Assembly (NCBI RefSeq): GCF_004005865.1
Contig: NZ_SACN01000007.1
Span: 1 to 26,437, forward strand
Direction of reading: 5' to 3'
Length of the DNA: 26,437 bases
Source of the DNA: Sphingomonas crocodyli
Lineage (GTDB): Bacteria; Pseudomonadota; Alphaproteobacteria; Sphingomonadales; Sphingomonadaceae
Part shown: positions 7,824-15,726 of the stretch, in pieces
Layout: each line of letters begins with the position of its first letter
Numbering within the stretch: position 1 is the stretch's first letter
Made by a program: the position numbers and the translations under genes
Notes under the pieces: model-generated
The model's database searches: none
What the model was told of the DNA's origin: nothing
What the model saw: only the letters and a program-made list of their open reading frames with translations

Positions 7824-8777
7824 ATGTCGACGTGGGGACGACTGGGCCTGATACTTGCGGCGGGCGTGGGTCTTTCGGCTTCGGCCCCGCCCGAAACTTT
7901 GTCCGAACAGGTGCAGGGCGCCCATGACCTGAGCCAGCGCATGACGGTGCCCGTCACCGTCGCAGGCGCAGGCCCCTACCCCTTCGTCGTCGATACCGCC
8001 GCCGAACGCACCGTCATCTCGCGCGAACTCGCCAACCGCCTCGCGCTCGATGCTGGCGGCCCCCAAAAGGTGCTGAGCATCAGCGGGCTCGCCATCGTCG
8101 ACACGGCCGTCGTGCCCACGCTCCGCCTTGCGAGCAGCAATAATGGGCTGACCGGCCTGCGCGCGCCGCTGATGTCCGAAACCCATCTGGGCGCCGCCGG
8201 ACTGCTGGGCATCGACAGCCTGCGCACCAAGCGGGTCGTGATGGATTTCAAGGCGATGCGGATGACGATCGCCGACGCCGCCCGCCCGCCCAAGCCGGAA
8301 AGCGACGAGATCGTCGTCACCGCGCGGCGCAAGCTGGGCCAGCTGATCATGGTCGACGCGATGGCGGACGGGCAGCGTATCGCCGTGGTGATCGACACCG
8401 GCTCCGCCGTGACCGTCGGCAATCCGGCGCTGCGCGCGCAACTCAAGAAGCGCGGCCGCCTCGGCCCCCTCACCCCGATCAACATCATCAGCGTGACGGG
8501 CGGCACCACCGTTGCCGACTATGGCGCGATCGCGAAAGCGCGGATCGGCAATGTCACGATCGATACGATGCCGGTCGCCTTCGCCGACGCGCAGATCTTC
8601 CACCGCCTCGGTCTGTCGAAGAAGCCCGCGATGCTGCTGGGCATGGATGTGTTGCGCGGCTTCGATCGGGTGTCGGTCGATTATGCCAACAAGACGGTGC
8701 GCTTCCTGCTGCCCGGCGACGCGCTGCAGACGCCCGCGCCGATGCTGGCAGTGGCCAAGCCGACCCGCGCAGGCTAG
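7824..8777 (+). CDS. Secreted two-lobed retropepsin-like aspartyl protease
   Basis: A 317-residue protein with a signal peptide (cleavage near SAS-APPE). Two retropepsin-like lobes are visible. Lobe one has PFVVDTAAERTVIS (D57-T58-A59) and LLGIDSL (127-133). Lobe two has AVVIDTGSAVTVG (D191-T192-G193) and LLGMDVLRGFD (271-281). Lobe one carries DTA in place of canonical DTG; DTA occurs in some active retropepsins, so both lobes could contribute an aspartate, as in pepsin. The linker contains DEIVVTARRK (161-170), which resembles the N-terminal signature of TonB-dependent receptors. AGGGAGAGG sits just upstream of the ATG. The peroxiredoxin gene follows 34 bases later. Substrate unknown; protease activity is inferred from family motifs. 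Confidence 0.8.
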   Translation: MSTWGRLGLILAAGVGLSASAPPETLSEQVQGAHDLSQRMTVPVTVAGAGPYPFVVDTAAERTVISRELANRLALDAGGPQKVLSISGLAIVDTAVVPTLRLASSNNGLTGLRAPLMSETHLGAAGLLGIDSLRTKRVVMDFKAMRMTIADAARPPKPESDEIVVTARRKLGQLIMVDAMADGQRIAVVIDTGSAVTVGNPALRAQLKKRGRLGPLTPINIISVTGGTTVADYGAIAKARIGNVTIDTMPVAFADAQIFHRLGLSKKPAMLLGMDVLRGFDRVSVDYANKTVRFLLPGDALQTPAPMLAVAKPTRAG

Positions 8778-8811
8778 CCTCCCTTCAAGCATTCGCCCCG
8801 AAAGGATTCCC

Positions 8812-9342
8812 ATGAAGCGTCTGTTGCTCCTCGCCTGCGCAGCCCCCCTGCTCGCCAGCCCCGCCACCGCCGCATTGCCCGTCGGCGCGAAGGCGCCCGC
8901 GATTACGACCACGGCGGCGATCGCCGGCAAGTCGTTCAACTTCTCGCTGGCCGACGCGCTCAAGAAGGGGCCGGTCGTCCTCTATTTCTTCCCCGCCGCC
9001 TTCACATCGGGCTGCACCGTCGAGGCGCATGAGTTCGCCGAGGCGACCGACGACTTCAAGAAGATGGGCGCGACCGTGATCGGCCTGACCGCAGGCAATG
9101 CCGATCGCATCGCCGAATTCTCTACGGCCGAATGCCGCGACAAATTTGCGGTCGGCCTCGCCACGCCCGCGACGATCAAGGGCTATGATGTCGGCCTCGC
9201 GCTCAAGCCGGGCTGGAGCGACCGCACCTCCTACGTCATCGCGCCCGACGGCAAGATCGTCTTCGTCCATTCGGCGATGAGCCCCGCCGGCCACGTCAAA
9301 GGCACGATGGACGCGGTGAAGGCGTGGAAGGCCAAGCATTGA
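8812..9342 (+). CDS. Exported AhpC/TSA-type peroxiredoxin
   Basis: A 176-residue thiol peroxidase that reduces H2O2 or organic peroxides. The start at 8812 gives a clean signal peptide (MKRLLLLACAAPLLASPATA, cleavage near 20) and has AAAGGA six bases upstream; the open frame extends further but the extension is unlike the family. Peroxidatic Cys68 lies in FFPAAFTSGCTVEAHEF, with the Pro and Thr of the PxxxT/SxxC motif and Arg138 (WSDRTSYV) as the conserved arginine. Cys108 could be a resolving cysteine. The thioredoxin fold resembles BCP/AhpC members, but this one is exported, so it would act in the periplasm. It follows the aspartyl-protease gene in the same direction and may share its transcript. 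Confidence 0.9.
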   Translation: MKRLLLLACAAPLLASPATAALPVGAKAPAITTTAAIAGKSFNFSLADALKKGPVVLYFFPAAFTSGCTVEAHEFAEATDDFKKMGATVIGLTAGNADRIAEFSTAECRDKFAVGLATPATIKGYDVGLALKPGWSDRTSYVIAPDGKIVFVHSAMSPAGHVKGTMDAVKAWKAKH

Positions 9343-9425
9343 GCTTTCGCGGACTCAGCTTTGCTGAACCTGCCTAAAGAAAGCCCATCATTGGATCGCG
9401 GAAGCGGGCGCCTACATCTTAAAGC

Positions 9426-10451
9426 ATGACGAGCGCCCCCTTCCGCCTTTCCGTCCTCGATCAGTCGCCGGTGCCGGAGGGGTTTACCGCCGCCGATGCC
9501 GTGAAGAACACGATCGACCTTGCCCGCACCGTCGATGCGCTGGGCTATGATCGCTATTGGATGGCCGAGCATCATGCGTCGGCAGGGTTGGCCGGATCGG
9601 CGCCCGAGGCGCTGATCGGCCCCGTCGCCCTCGCTACGAAACGGATCCGCGTGGGTTCGGGCGGGATCATGCTGCCGCATTATTCGCCCTTCAAGGTTGC
9701 GGAGACCTTCCGTCTGCTGGGCGCCATCGCCCCCGGCCGGATCGATCTGGGCATCGGCCGCGCGCCGGGCACCGATCAGCGGACCGCCTATGCGCTCCAG
9801 CGCGATCGCAGCCGCCGCATCGCCAGCCACGACTTTCCCGAGCACCTGACCGAACTGCTCGCTTATCTGTCGGACAGCCTGCCCGCCGACCATGTCTTTT
9901 CCACCCTCGCCCGATCGCTGCCCGACGGCACCGCCGGATCGCCCGATCCGTGGCTGCTCGGCTCATCGCCCGACAGCGCGCGCTGGGCAGGCGAGATGGG
10001 GCTGCCTTATTGCATCGCCGACTTCATCAACCCCGAGGCCGTCCCCCTCGCCCACCTCTATCGACAGCATTTCCAGCCGTCGCGCTGGGCGGACAAGCCG
10101 CACCTGATGGTGTCGAGCTTCGCGATCGCCGCCGATACGCGCGAAGAGGCCGAACGTCAGGCGCTGCCCGCCGCGATGATGTTCGCGCACATGATGCGCG
10201 GCGAACTGATCAAGATTCCGTCGGTCGAGCGCGCGGTCGAATGGGCGATCCACAACCCCAATCCGCTGCAGGCCGGCAATCGCCGCCGCATCATGGGCAG
10301 CCCGTCCGAAGTCCGCCCGATGATCGAGGAGGTCGCGGCCCTCTACGGCGCGCAGGAGGTGATGTTGGTCAACATCATGTCCGACCACGAAGCCCGCAAG
10401 CACAGCTACAAGCTGATCGCCGAAGCCTTCGACCTGACGCCGGTGCTTTAG
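9426..10451 (+). CDS. LLM-class flavin-dependent oxidoreductase (luciferase-like)
   Basis: A 341-residue bacterial-luciferase-like monooxygenase using reduced flavin, of the subgroup with N-terminal LSVLDQSPVPEG (8-19), YDRYWMAEHH (41-50), RIRVGSGGIMLPHYSPFKVAETFRLL and PGRIDLGIGRAPGTD. The C-terminal part contains GSPSEVRPMIEEV and VNIMSDHEARKHSYKLIAEAF. Substrate cannot be read from the sequence. A weak promoter-like pair, TTGGAT and TACATC, precedes the gene by about 10-35 bases, and a small repeat TCAGC-ttt-GCTGA (9355-9367) lies between it and the peroxiredoxin gene. It contains 12 internal Met and one Cys, in contrast to the same-fold SsuD-like protein at 20377-21471. Its end overlaps the MFS gene on the other strand by four bases. 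Confidence 0.88.
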   Translation: MTSAPFRLSVLDQSPVPEGFTAADAVKNTIDLARTVDALGYDRYWMAEHHASAGLAGSAPEALIGPVALATKRIRVGSGGIMLPHYSPFKVAETFRLLGAIAPGRIDLGIGRAPGTDQRTAYALQRDRSRRIASHDFPEHLTELLAYLSDSLPADHVFSTLARSLPDGTAGSPDPWLLGSSPDSARWAGEMGLPYCIADFINPEAVPLAHLYRQHFQPSRWADKPHLMVSSFAIAADTREEAERQALPAAMMFAHMMRGELIKIPSVERAVEWAIHNPNPLQAGNRRRIMGSPSEVRPMIEEVAALYGAQEVMLVNIMSDHEARKHSYKLIAEAFDLTPVL

Positions 10452-11755
10452 TCGATCCAGTCGTCCTTCAGCGCGCGGCCGCCCAGCCCGAGCAGGATCG
10501 CCGAGAGCAGATAGAAGCCCAGCGACCCGACGATCGCCATGCGCAACGCCTCGCTGCCATATTGCGGCGTCAGCGCGTCGGACAGGCGCCCGATGAACAG
10601 CGCGCCGAAGCCGACCCCGATCAGATTGTTGATCAGCAGGAACGACGCCGAAGCGGTCGCGCGTGCCATTGCGGGCACGAGATGCTGGACGGCGGTGATC
10701 ACCGGGGCGAGCCAGATATAGGCCAGCGCCTGTGGGATCAGGAACAGCACGAACGCGGCCGTGACCGACGATGACATCACACCGGCGATGAACAGGGGCG
10801 TCGCGATCGTGAAGCCGACGGCGGGCACCCAGGCGAAGGCGCCCTTGTTGCTCCTGCCCAGCCAGTCGCCGAGCCAGCCGCCTGCCAACACGCCGACCAC
10901 GCCGGCCGTGAGCAGCAGCCCGCCGAAAAATTGCGACGTGCCGACCAGATCGAGCCCGAAGGATCGCAGCATCAGCGACGGCAGCCAGAAGGCGAGGCCA
11001 TAGCCCATCATCGAACAGGAGGCCGCGCCGAAGGAGAGCAGCCAGAAGCTGCGCTTGCCCGCCAGGATCCGCATCACCGCGCCGAAGGGCAGCGCGGGCG
11101 CAGCCGCCGTCACCGTCCGCTTCGGCTCGCGCGCGCACAGGCGGAAGATCGGCGCGAAGGCGAGGCCCGCCAGTCCGACGGCGAGGAAGGCGGTGCGCCA
11201 GTCGACCGTTGCCGCAATATAGCCGCCCGCAAGGACGCCGAGCGCCGAACCCAGCGGAATGCCGAGCGAATAGATCGACAGCGCCCGCGCCCTTTGTTCG
11301 GGCGGAAAGGCGTCGCCGATCATCGCATAGGATGGCGCGACCCCGCCCGCCTCACCGATGCCGACACCCACCCGGTAGAGGAAGATCTGCCCGAAGCTGG
11401 TCGCGACCCCGCACAACGCCGTGAACCCGCTCCAGATCGCGAGCGACAAGGTGATCACCCAGCTGCGGCTCCAGCGATCGGCGAGGAAGGCGATCGGCAC
11501 CGCAAGCGTCGAATAGAGGATCGCGAAAGCCAGCCCGCCGAGGAGGCCGAGCTGGGTATCGCTGAGCGCCAGCGACTCCTTGATCGGCCCGGCCAGGATG
11601 CCGAGAATCTGCCGATCGACGAAGTTGAAGGTGTAGGCGACCAGCAGCAGCCCGAGGAGCACGATGCGCCCGTTGGGGGTGGCCGGCGCTATGGGAGCAG
11701 CGCCGGCCGGGGGAGAGTCGCCCAAGGGAGATTCTGGTGCGGGAGTGGTCGCCAT
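10448..11755 (-). CDS. MFS transporter, Spinster-like
   Basis: A 435-residue major facilitator with about 12 predicted helices after a Pro/Ala-rich cytosolic N-terminus (1-28). The first helix carries VAYTFNFVDRQILGIL, and AILYSTLAVPIAFLADRWSRS and GVGIGEAGGVAPSYAMIGDAFPPEQRARALSIYSLG follow, a pattern typical of Spinster-like transporters often paired with TonB receptors in sphingomonads. It lies eight bases after the TonB receptor; the receptor's TGA overlaps the GAGG that serves as its ribosome-binding site, so the two are probably translationally linked. Likely role: moving the receptor's substrate across the inner membrane, or exporting a product. Ligand unknown. Confidence 0.9.
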   Translation of the reverse strand: MATTPAPESPLGDSPPAGAAPIAPATPNGRIVLLGLLLVAYTFNFVDRQILGILAGPIKESLALSDTQLGLLGGLAFAILYSTLAVPIAFLADRWSRSWVITLSLAIWSGFTALCGVATSFGQIFLYRVGVGIGEAGGVAPSYAMIGDAFPPEQRARALSIYSLGIPLGSALGVLAGGYIAATVDWRTAFLAVGLAGLAFAPIFRLCAREPKRTVTAAAPALPFGAVMRILAGKRSFWLLSFGAASCSMMGYGLAFWLPSLMLRSFGLDLVGTSQFFGGLLLTAGVVGVLAGGWLGDWLGRSNKGAFAWVPAVGFTIATPLFIAGVMSSSVTAAFVLFLIPQALAYIWLAPVITAVQHLVPAMARATASASFLLINNLIGVGFGALFIGRLSDALTPQYGSEALRMAIVGSLGFYLLSAILLGLGGRALKDDWID

Positions 11756-11763
11756 GTCCGGCC

Positions 11764-14091
11764 TCAGAACTTGAAGCCGACCGTCGCGAACACCTGACGC
11801 GGATTGCCGTAATAGGCGGTCAGCACGCCTTCGCGGCCCAGCGTCGGGACGAGCGCGCCGCCCGTCGTCCGGGTGAAGGCGCCGGTATCGGGGTTCTGGG
11901 CGAGGAAGTTGTAGCCCGACACGATATATTGCTTGTCGAGCAGGTTCCGGCCGTGGAGGCCGAAGGTCCAGCGATCATTTTCGGTCGTATAGACGATGCT
12001 CGCATCCCACAGGGCATAGCCCTTCTGATCGAGGCCGGGCGTGCGCAGTTCGAACTGCTGCGTGCGGCTGCGATAGGAGACGGTGGTGTTCAGATCGATC
12101 GCGCCCGAGCCCATCGGCGCATGATAGCTCAACGTGCCGCTCGCGGTCCATTTCGGCGTGTTCTGGAAGGCGCGGCGATTGGCGACGTCGATGCCGCGGC
12201 TGTCGATGAAGCGCTTATACTTCGCGTCGATATAGCCCATCGTCCACGCGAGGTTGACCCGATCCGCACTGGTCAGCAGGTCGCGTGCGGCCAGGAAATT
12301 GCCTTCATATTCGATGCCCTGAATGCGCGCGCGGCCGGCATTGGTGGTGACGCCGATGAAGGTCTGCTGCCCGTTGATCGTGGTGCCGACCGATCCGGGC
12401 ACCTGCACGTCCTTGTAGCTGGCGGTGAACGCCGCGAGCGCGATGTTCAGGCGGCGATCGAACAGGCTGGCCTTGTAGCCTGCTTCATAGCTGTCGACCG
12501 TTTCCGGATCGAAGGACAGGAAGTCGAAGATTTCCTGCCCGCTGCGAACGCCGTCGCCATTGCTGTCGGGCGCCGCGCTCGATTGGCCGCGCGGATCGAA
12601 GCCGCCGCCCTTGAAGCCCTTCGAATAGCTTGCGTAGAGCGTGTGATCCGGGGTCGGCTTGAAGCTGACCGAGGCGCGCGGCGTGAACTTCTTGAAGGTC
12701 TGCTGTCCCCGGAAGTCCGACGTGGTCGCGAACAACGTGCCGGCGCCTGCGAAGAAGGGCGATCCGCCGCCCAGGAACGTCTGGCGCAGCACCTGCGAGC
12801 GGCGCTCGTCCCAGGTGTAGCGACCACCGGCCGACACCGAGAACATCTCGTTAAAGTCGTAGGTGAAGTCGCCGAAGATCGCGCGCGTATCGGTATCGAC
12901 ATTGCCGAAGGTCAGCGCGGTCACGCCGCCGGGCAGGCGCACGTCGAACACCGTGCGCGCCGAGGCATCGAGATAGTAGAAGCCCAGCAGGCCGTTCAGC
13001 CCGCCGCTCGACACCAGCAGCTGCACTTCCTGCGACAGCTGCTTGTTATTGTAATAAGCGGGCACGTCGACATCGACGGCGGCAAGCGAGTCGAAGTCGA
13101 TCGGGGTCGCGCTGTCATCCTTGCGATAGGCGCTGATGCTGCGGACGGTCAGCCAGTCGGCGGGCTTCACCTCGCCGAAGAACGAAACGCCCCACGCCTT
13201 CACATCCTGCTTCGGGCTGACGAGCCCGGCCTGCGTGTCATAGACGTCGCTGAGGATCGGCGTGCCCGAGAACAGGCCCGGAATCAGGCGGTGGCCACCG
13301 CGCGGGTTGCTCTTATCCCGGGTATAGTCGCCGGTCAGGCGGAAGAAGGCGTCGCTCGACGGCTCGATCTGCAGCGTGCCGCGACCGGCCCAGATATCCT
13401 TGTTATAATTTTCCTGGCCGGTGGTCAGGTTCTTGCCGAAGCCGTCGCGCGTTAGCCGTGCGACCGCGCCGCCCACTTTCACCGTGCCGTCGCCGATCGG
13501 CACGCTGCCGCTCACCACGCCGTCGGCCTGGTTGTAGCTGCCATAGGTCGCGCGCGCCGACAGCGTCGGATCGTCGCCCAGCCGCTTGGTGACATATTTG
13601 ACCGCGCCGCCGATCGTGTTGCGGCCGTAGAGCGTGCCCTGCGGCCCGCGCAGCACCTCGATCCGCTCCACGTCGTAGATGTCGAGGACGGCGGCCTGCG
13701 GACGGTTCAGATAGACGTCGTCGAGATAGAGGCCGACGCCCGCCTCGAAACCGGCGACCGGATCCTGCTGGCCAACGCCGCGGATGAAAGCGGTCAGCGT
13801 CGAATTGGTGCCGCGCGACACTTCCAGCGTGACGTTCGGCGTGGTGTTCGAAATGTCGGTGACGTCGATCGCACCCGATTTGGCCAGCGCCGCGCCCGAA
13901 TAGGCCGTGACGGCGATCGGCACGTCCTTGAGCGTTTCTTCGCGGCGGCGCGCGGTGACGACGATGTCGACGCCGTCATCGGCATTGGTCGCGGCCGGCG
14001 CGGCATCCTGCGCCCACAATGGCGCGGCAGGAGCGGCCAGGCTGGCGCCCAGCGCGAGAATGACGTGACGCGAGACGAGATTCGCCTTCAT
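11764..14091 (-). CDS. TonB-dependent receptor (substrate unknown)
   Basis: A 775-residue outer-membrane active transporter. The start at 14091 is preceded by GAGAGGA and gives a signal peptide cleaved near LWA-QDA (27); longer upstream extensions are unlikely. The TonB-box-like segment VDIVVTARRREETLKDVPIAVTAYSG (from 41) leads into the plug domain (FIRGVGQQDP, VDDVYLN-like GLYLDDVYLNRP, RIEVLRGPQGTLYGRNTIGGAVKYVTK). The 22-strand barrel follows, ending in the terminal Phe of ATVGFKF. The FIRGVGQQ...GLYLDDVY type belongs to the large receptor group expanded in sphingomonads for diverse organic substrates, not to classical siderophore receptors, but the ligand is not known. It is first in an operon with the MFS gene and divergent from tetR; the spacer holds a candidate operator. 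Confidence 0.92.
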   Translation of the reverse strand: MKANLVSRHVILALGASLAAPAAPLWAQDAAPAATNADDGVDIVVTARRREETLKDVPIAVTAYSGAALAKSGAIDVTDISNTTPNVTLEVSRGTNSTLTAFIRGVGQQDPVAGFEAGVGLYLDDVYLNRPQAAVLDIYDVERIEVLRGPQGTLYGRNTIGGAVKYVTKRLGDDPTLSARATYGSYNQADGVVSGSVPIGDGTVKVGGAVARLTRDGFGKNLTTGQENYNKDIWAGRGTLQIEPSSDAFFRLTGDYTRDKSNPRGGHRLIPGLFSGTPILSDVYDTQAGLVSPKQDVKAWGVSFFGEVKPADWLTVRSISAYRKDDSATPIDFDSLAAVDVDVPAYYNNKQLSQEVQLLVSSGGLNGLLGFYYLDASARTVFDVRLPGGVTALTFGNVDTDTRAIFGDFTYDFNEMFSVSAGGRYTWDERRSQVLRQTFLGGGSPFFAGAGTLFATTSDFRGQQTFKKFTPRASVSFKPTPDHTLYASYSKGFKGGGFDPRGQSSAAPDSNGDGVRSGQEIFDFLSFDPETVDSYEAGYKASLFDRRLNIALAAFTASYKDVQVPGSVGTTINGQQTFIGVTTNAGRARIQGIEYEGNFLAARDLLTSADRVNLAWTMGYIDAKYKRFIDSRGIDVANRRAFQNTPKWTASGTLSYHAPMGSGAIDLNTTVSYRSRTQQFELRTPGLDQKGYALWDASIVYTTENDRWTFGLHGRNLLDKQYIVSGYNFLAQNPDTGAFTRTTGGALVPTLGREGVLTAYYGNPRQVFATVGFKF

Positions 14092-14146
14092 ATTCCTCTC
14101 CTGTTTCATGTGCGCCGTGAGCCGGACTTGCACTTTGTTGAGACTG

Positions 14147-14175
14147 GACATACTGAAACCTGAACCGGGTTTCAA
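14147..14175 (-). promoter_or_regulatory. Candidate promoter of the TonB receptor-MFS operon
   Basis: Read on the minus strand, TTGAAA (14170-14175) and TATGTC (14147-14152) are 17 bases apart. The -35 element matches the sigma70 consensus at five of six positions and the -10 at three of six. The predicted start is near 14140, giving a leader of about 50 bases. The inverted repeat at 14154-14174 fills the -35 and spacer. Confidence 0.5.
14154..14174. promoter_or_regulatory. Candidate TetR operator
   Basis: TGAAACC (14154-14160) and GGTTTCA (14168-14174) form a perfect inverted repeat with a seven-base spacer, a size and symmetry typical of TetR-family operators. It lies between the divergent receptor and tetR genes and overlaps the -35/spacer of the candidate receptor promoter, so binding would block that promoter. 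Proposed by position and symmetry only. Confidence 0.55.
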
Positions 14176-14204
14176 ATTGAAAAATGCCCGGAGGGGATGT
14201 GCGC

Positions 14205-14867
14205 GTGTCAAAGGCGAAATCGGACAAGGCTGAGGCGCAGGCTGTAGCTGCGACGCGGGGCGACAAGACCCCGCGATCGGCACGCGGACGCAAGACGCTG
14301 CGCGCTTTGCTCGACGCGGCGAGCGAAGAGTTTGGCGAGAACGGATTTCACGAAGGCGCGATCAGCCGGATCACCGCGCGCGCCGGCGTCGCGATCGGCA
14401 GCTTCTACACCTATTTCGACAGCAAGGAGGAGATCTTCACGGCTTTGGTCCGCGATCTCAGCCAGCAGGTCCGCGACTACGTCACCCCGCGCGTCGTGGG
14501 GCAGCCCGATCCGATCAGCGCCGAACGCGCGGCGCAGGCCGCCTTCCTCGAGTTCGCGCAGCTTCACAAGGAACTTTATCGCGTCATTGATGAGGCCGAG
14601 TTCGTCGATCCCGCCAGCTATCGCCAGCATTATCAGAGCACCGCGACCCGCATGGCCGGCCGCCTCGAAGCCGCGCGCGCGGCGGGCGACGTCAGCGACG
14701 GCACCTCCGAAATCCGCGCCTGGGCGATCATGGGCATGAACGTGTTCCTGGGGCTGCGTTATGGCGTGTGGGGCGGCGACGTTCCGATCGACGAAGTCGC
14801 GCGCGTCGCGGGCGATCTGATCGCGCACGGCCTTGCGCCGCGCGACGATGAGGGGGCGGACACATGA
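14205..14867 (+). CDS. TetR/AcrR-family transcriptional regulator
   Basis: A regulator of 220 residues from GTG at 14205. That start is chosen because GGAGGGG at 14190-14196 lies eight bases upstream; an in-frame ATG at 14184 would put that motif inside the gene and has no ribosome-binding site. A Lys/Ala-rich N-terminal tail precedes the helix-turn-helix, where EEFGENGFHEGAISRITARAGVAIGSFYTYFDSKEEIF is classic TetR. The C-terminal ligand domain is all-helical and not diagnostic. It is divergent from the receptor-MFS operon and overlaps the alpha/beta hydrolase start by four bases (ATGA), so regulator and enzyme are co-translated. Probably a repressor of the divergent operon relieved by the transported compound or its product (inference). 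Confidence 0.9.
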   Translation: MSKAKSDKAEAQAVAATRGDKTPRSARGRKTLRALLDAASEEFGENGFHEGAISRITARAGVAIGSFYTYFDSKEEIFTALVRDLSQQVRDYVTPRVVGQPDPISAERAAQAAFLEFAQLHKELYRVIDEAEFVDPASYRQHYQSTATRMAGRLEAARAAGDVSDGTSEIRAWAIMGMNVFLGLRYGVWGGDVPIDEVARVAGDLIAHGLAPRDDEGADT

Positions 14868-15721
14868 TCGCGCCGGCGCATCGCTGGTGGCAATCGCGCG
14901 AGGGGCTGCGGCTCCATGCTTATGATTATGCCGCCGCCGATGGCGATGCGCGCCTGCCCGTCATCTGCCTGCACGGCCTGACCCGCAATGGCCGCGATTT
15001 CGGCGAGCTCGCGCCGTGGGTGGCGGCACGCGGGCGGCGCACATTGGCGATCGACGTGCGCGGCCGCGGCCTTTCCGATCGCGATCCGGCCGCAACCTAT
15101 CAAATCCCCTTCTATGTCGATGATGTCGCCACGCTGCTCGACGGGCTCGGTATCGCGAAGGCGGTGTTCGTCGGCACATCGATGGGTGGTCTCATCACGA
15201 TGGCCACGGCCGCGATCCGCCCCGATCTGATCGCATCGGCGGTCATCAACGATGTAGGCCCCGAACTGGCGGTGGAAGGGCTGACGCGCATCGCATCCTA
15301 TGTCGGGCAGGCATCGCCGATAACCAGCTGGGCCGACGCCGCCGATCATCTTCGCCGACAGAATGAGCATGCGCTGCCCCATTATGCCCGCGCCGATTGG
15401 GACGCGATGGCGCGGCGCATGTTCCGCGAGCAGGACGGCGCGATCACGGCCGATTATGATCCGGCGATCGCCAAGGGCTTTGCCGGCGGCGCGCCCGATG
15501 TCGATCCGTGGACCTTCTGGAATCTGTTGGCCAAGGATCGCCCGGTCCTGTTGCTGCGCGGCGCGCTGTCGGATCTGCTGGCCGAAGACGTCGCCGCGCG
15601 GATGACGGCCACCGCCCCCACGATCCGCTTTGCCGCGATACCCGATGTCGGCCATGCGCCGATGCTCGACGAACCCGCCGCGCTGGCGGCGATCGGCGCC
15701 TTCCTGCAGGACATGCCCTGA
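14864..15721 (+). CDS. Alpha/beta hydrolase
   Basis: A 285-residue alpha/beta-hydrolase fold enzyme without signal peptide, so cytoplasmic. Oxyanion-region HGLTRNGRDF starts at residue 37; the nucleophile elbow is GTSMGG with Ser106; the likely acid is Asp237 (GALSDLL) and the base His264 (VGHAPML), a complete catalytic triad. Related families include lactone, ester and C-C bond hydrolases. The start ATG overlaps the tetR stop. Its neighbours (TetR, TonB receptor, MFS) suggest that it hydrolyses the imported substrate, but the substrate cannot be named. Confidence 0.9.
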   Translation: MIAPAHRWWQSREGLRLHAYDYAAADGDARLPVICLHGLTRNGRDFGELAPWVAARGRRTLAIDVRGRGLSDRDPAATYQIPFYVDDVATLLDGLGIAKAVFVGTSMGGLITMATAAIRPDLIASAVINDVGPELAVEGLTRIASYVGQASPITSWADAADHLRRQNEHALPHYARADWDAMARRMFREQDGAITADYDPAIAKGFAGGAPDVDPWTFWNLLAKDRPVLLLRGALSDLLAEDVAARMTATAPTIRFAAIPDVGHAPMLDEPAALAAIGAFLQDMP

Positions 15722-15726
15722 CGCGA

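Noticed and set aside
9426..10451. This luciferase-like monooxygenase as a second SsuD for the sulfur operon
   Set aside because: It belongs to a different LLM subgroup (SVLDQSPV start, YWMAEHH), is far from the operon, and is rich in methionine, unlike the SsuD-like protein.
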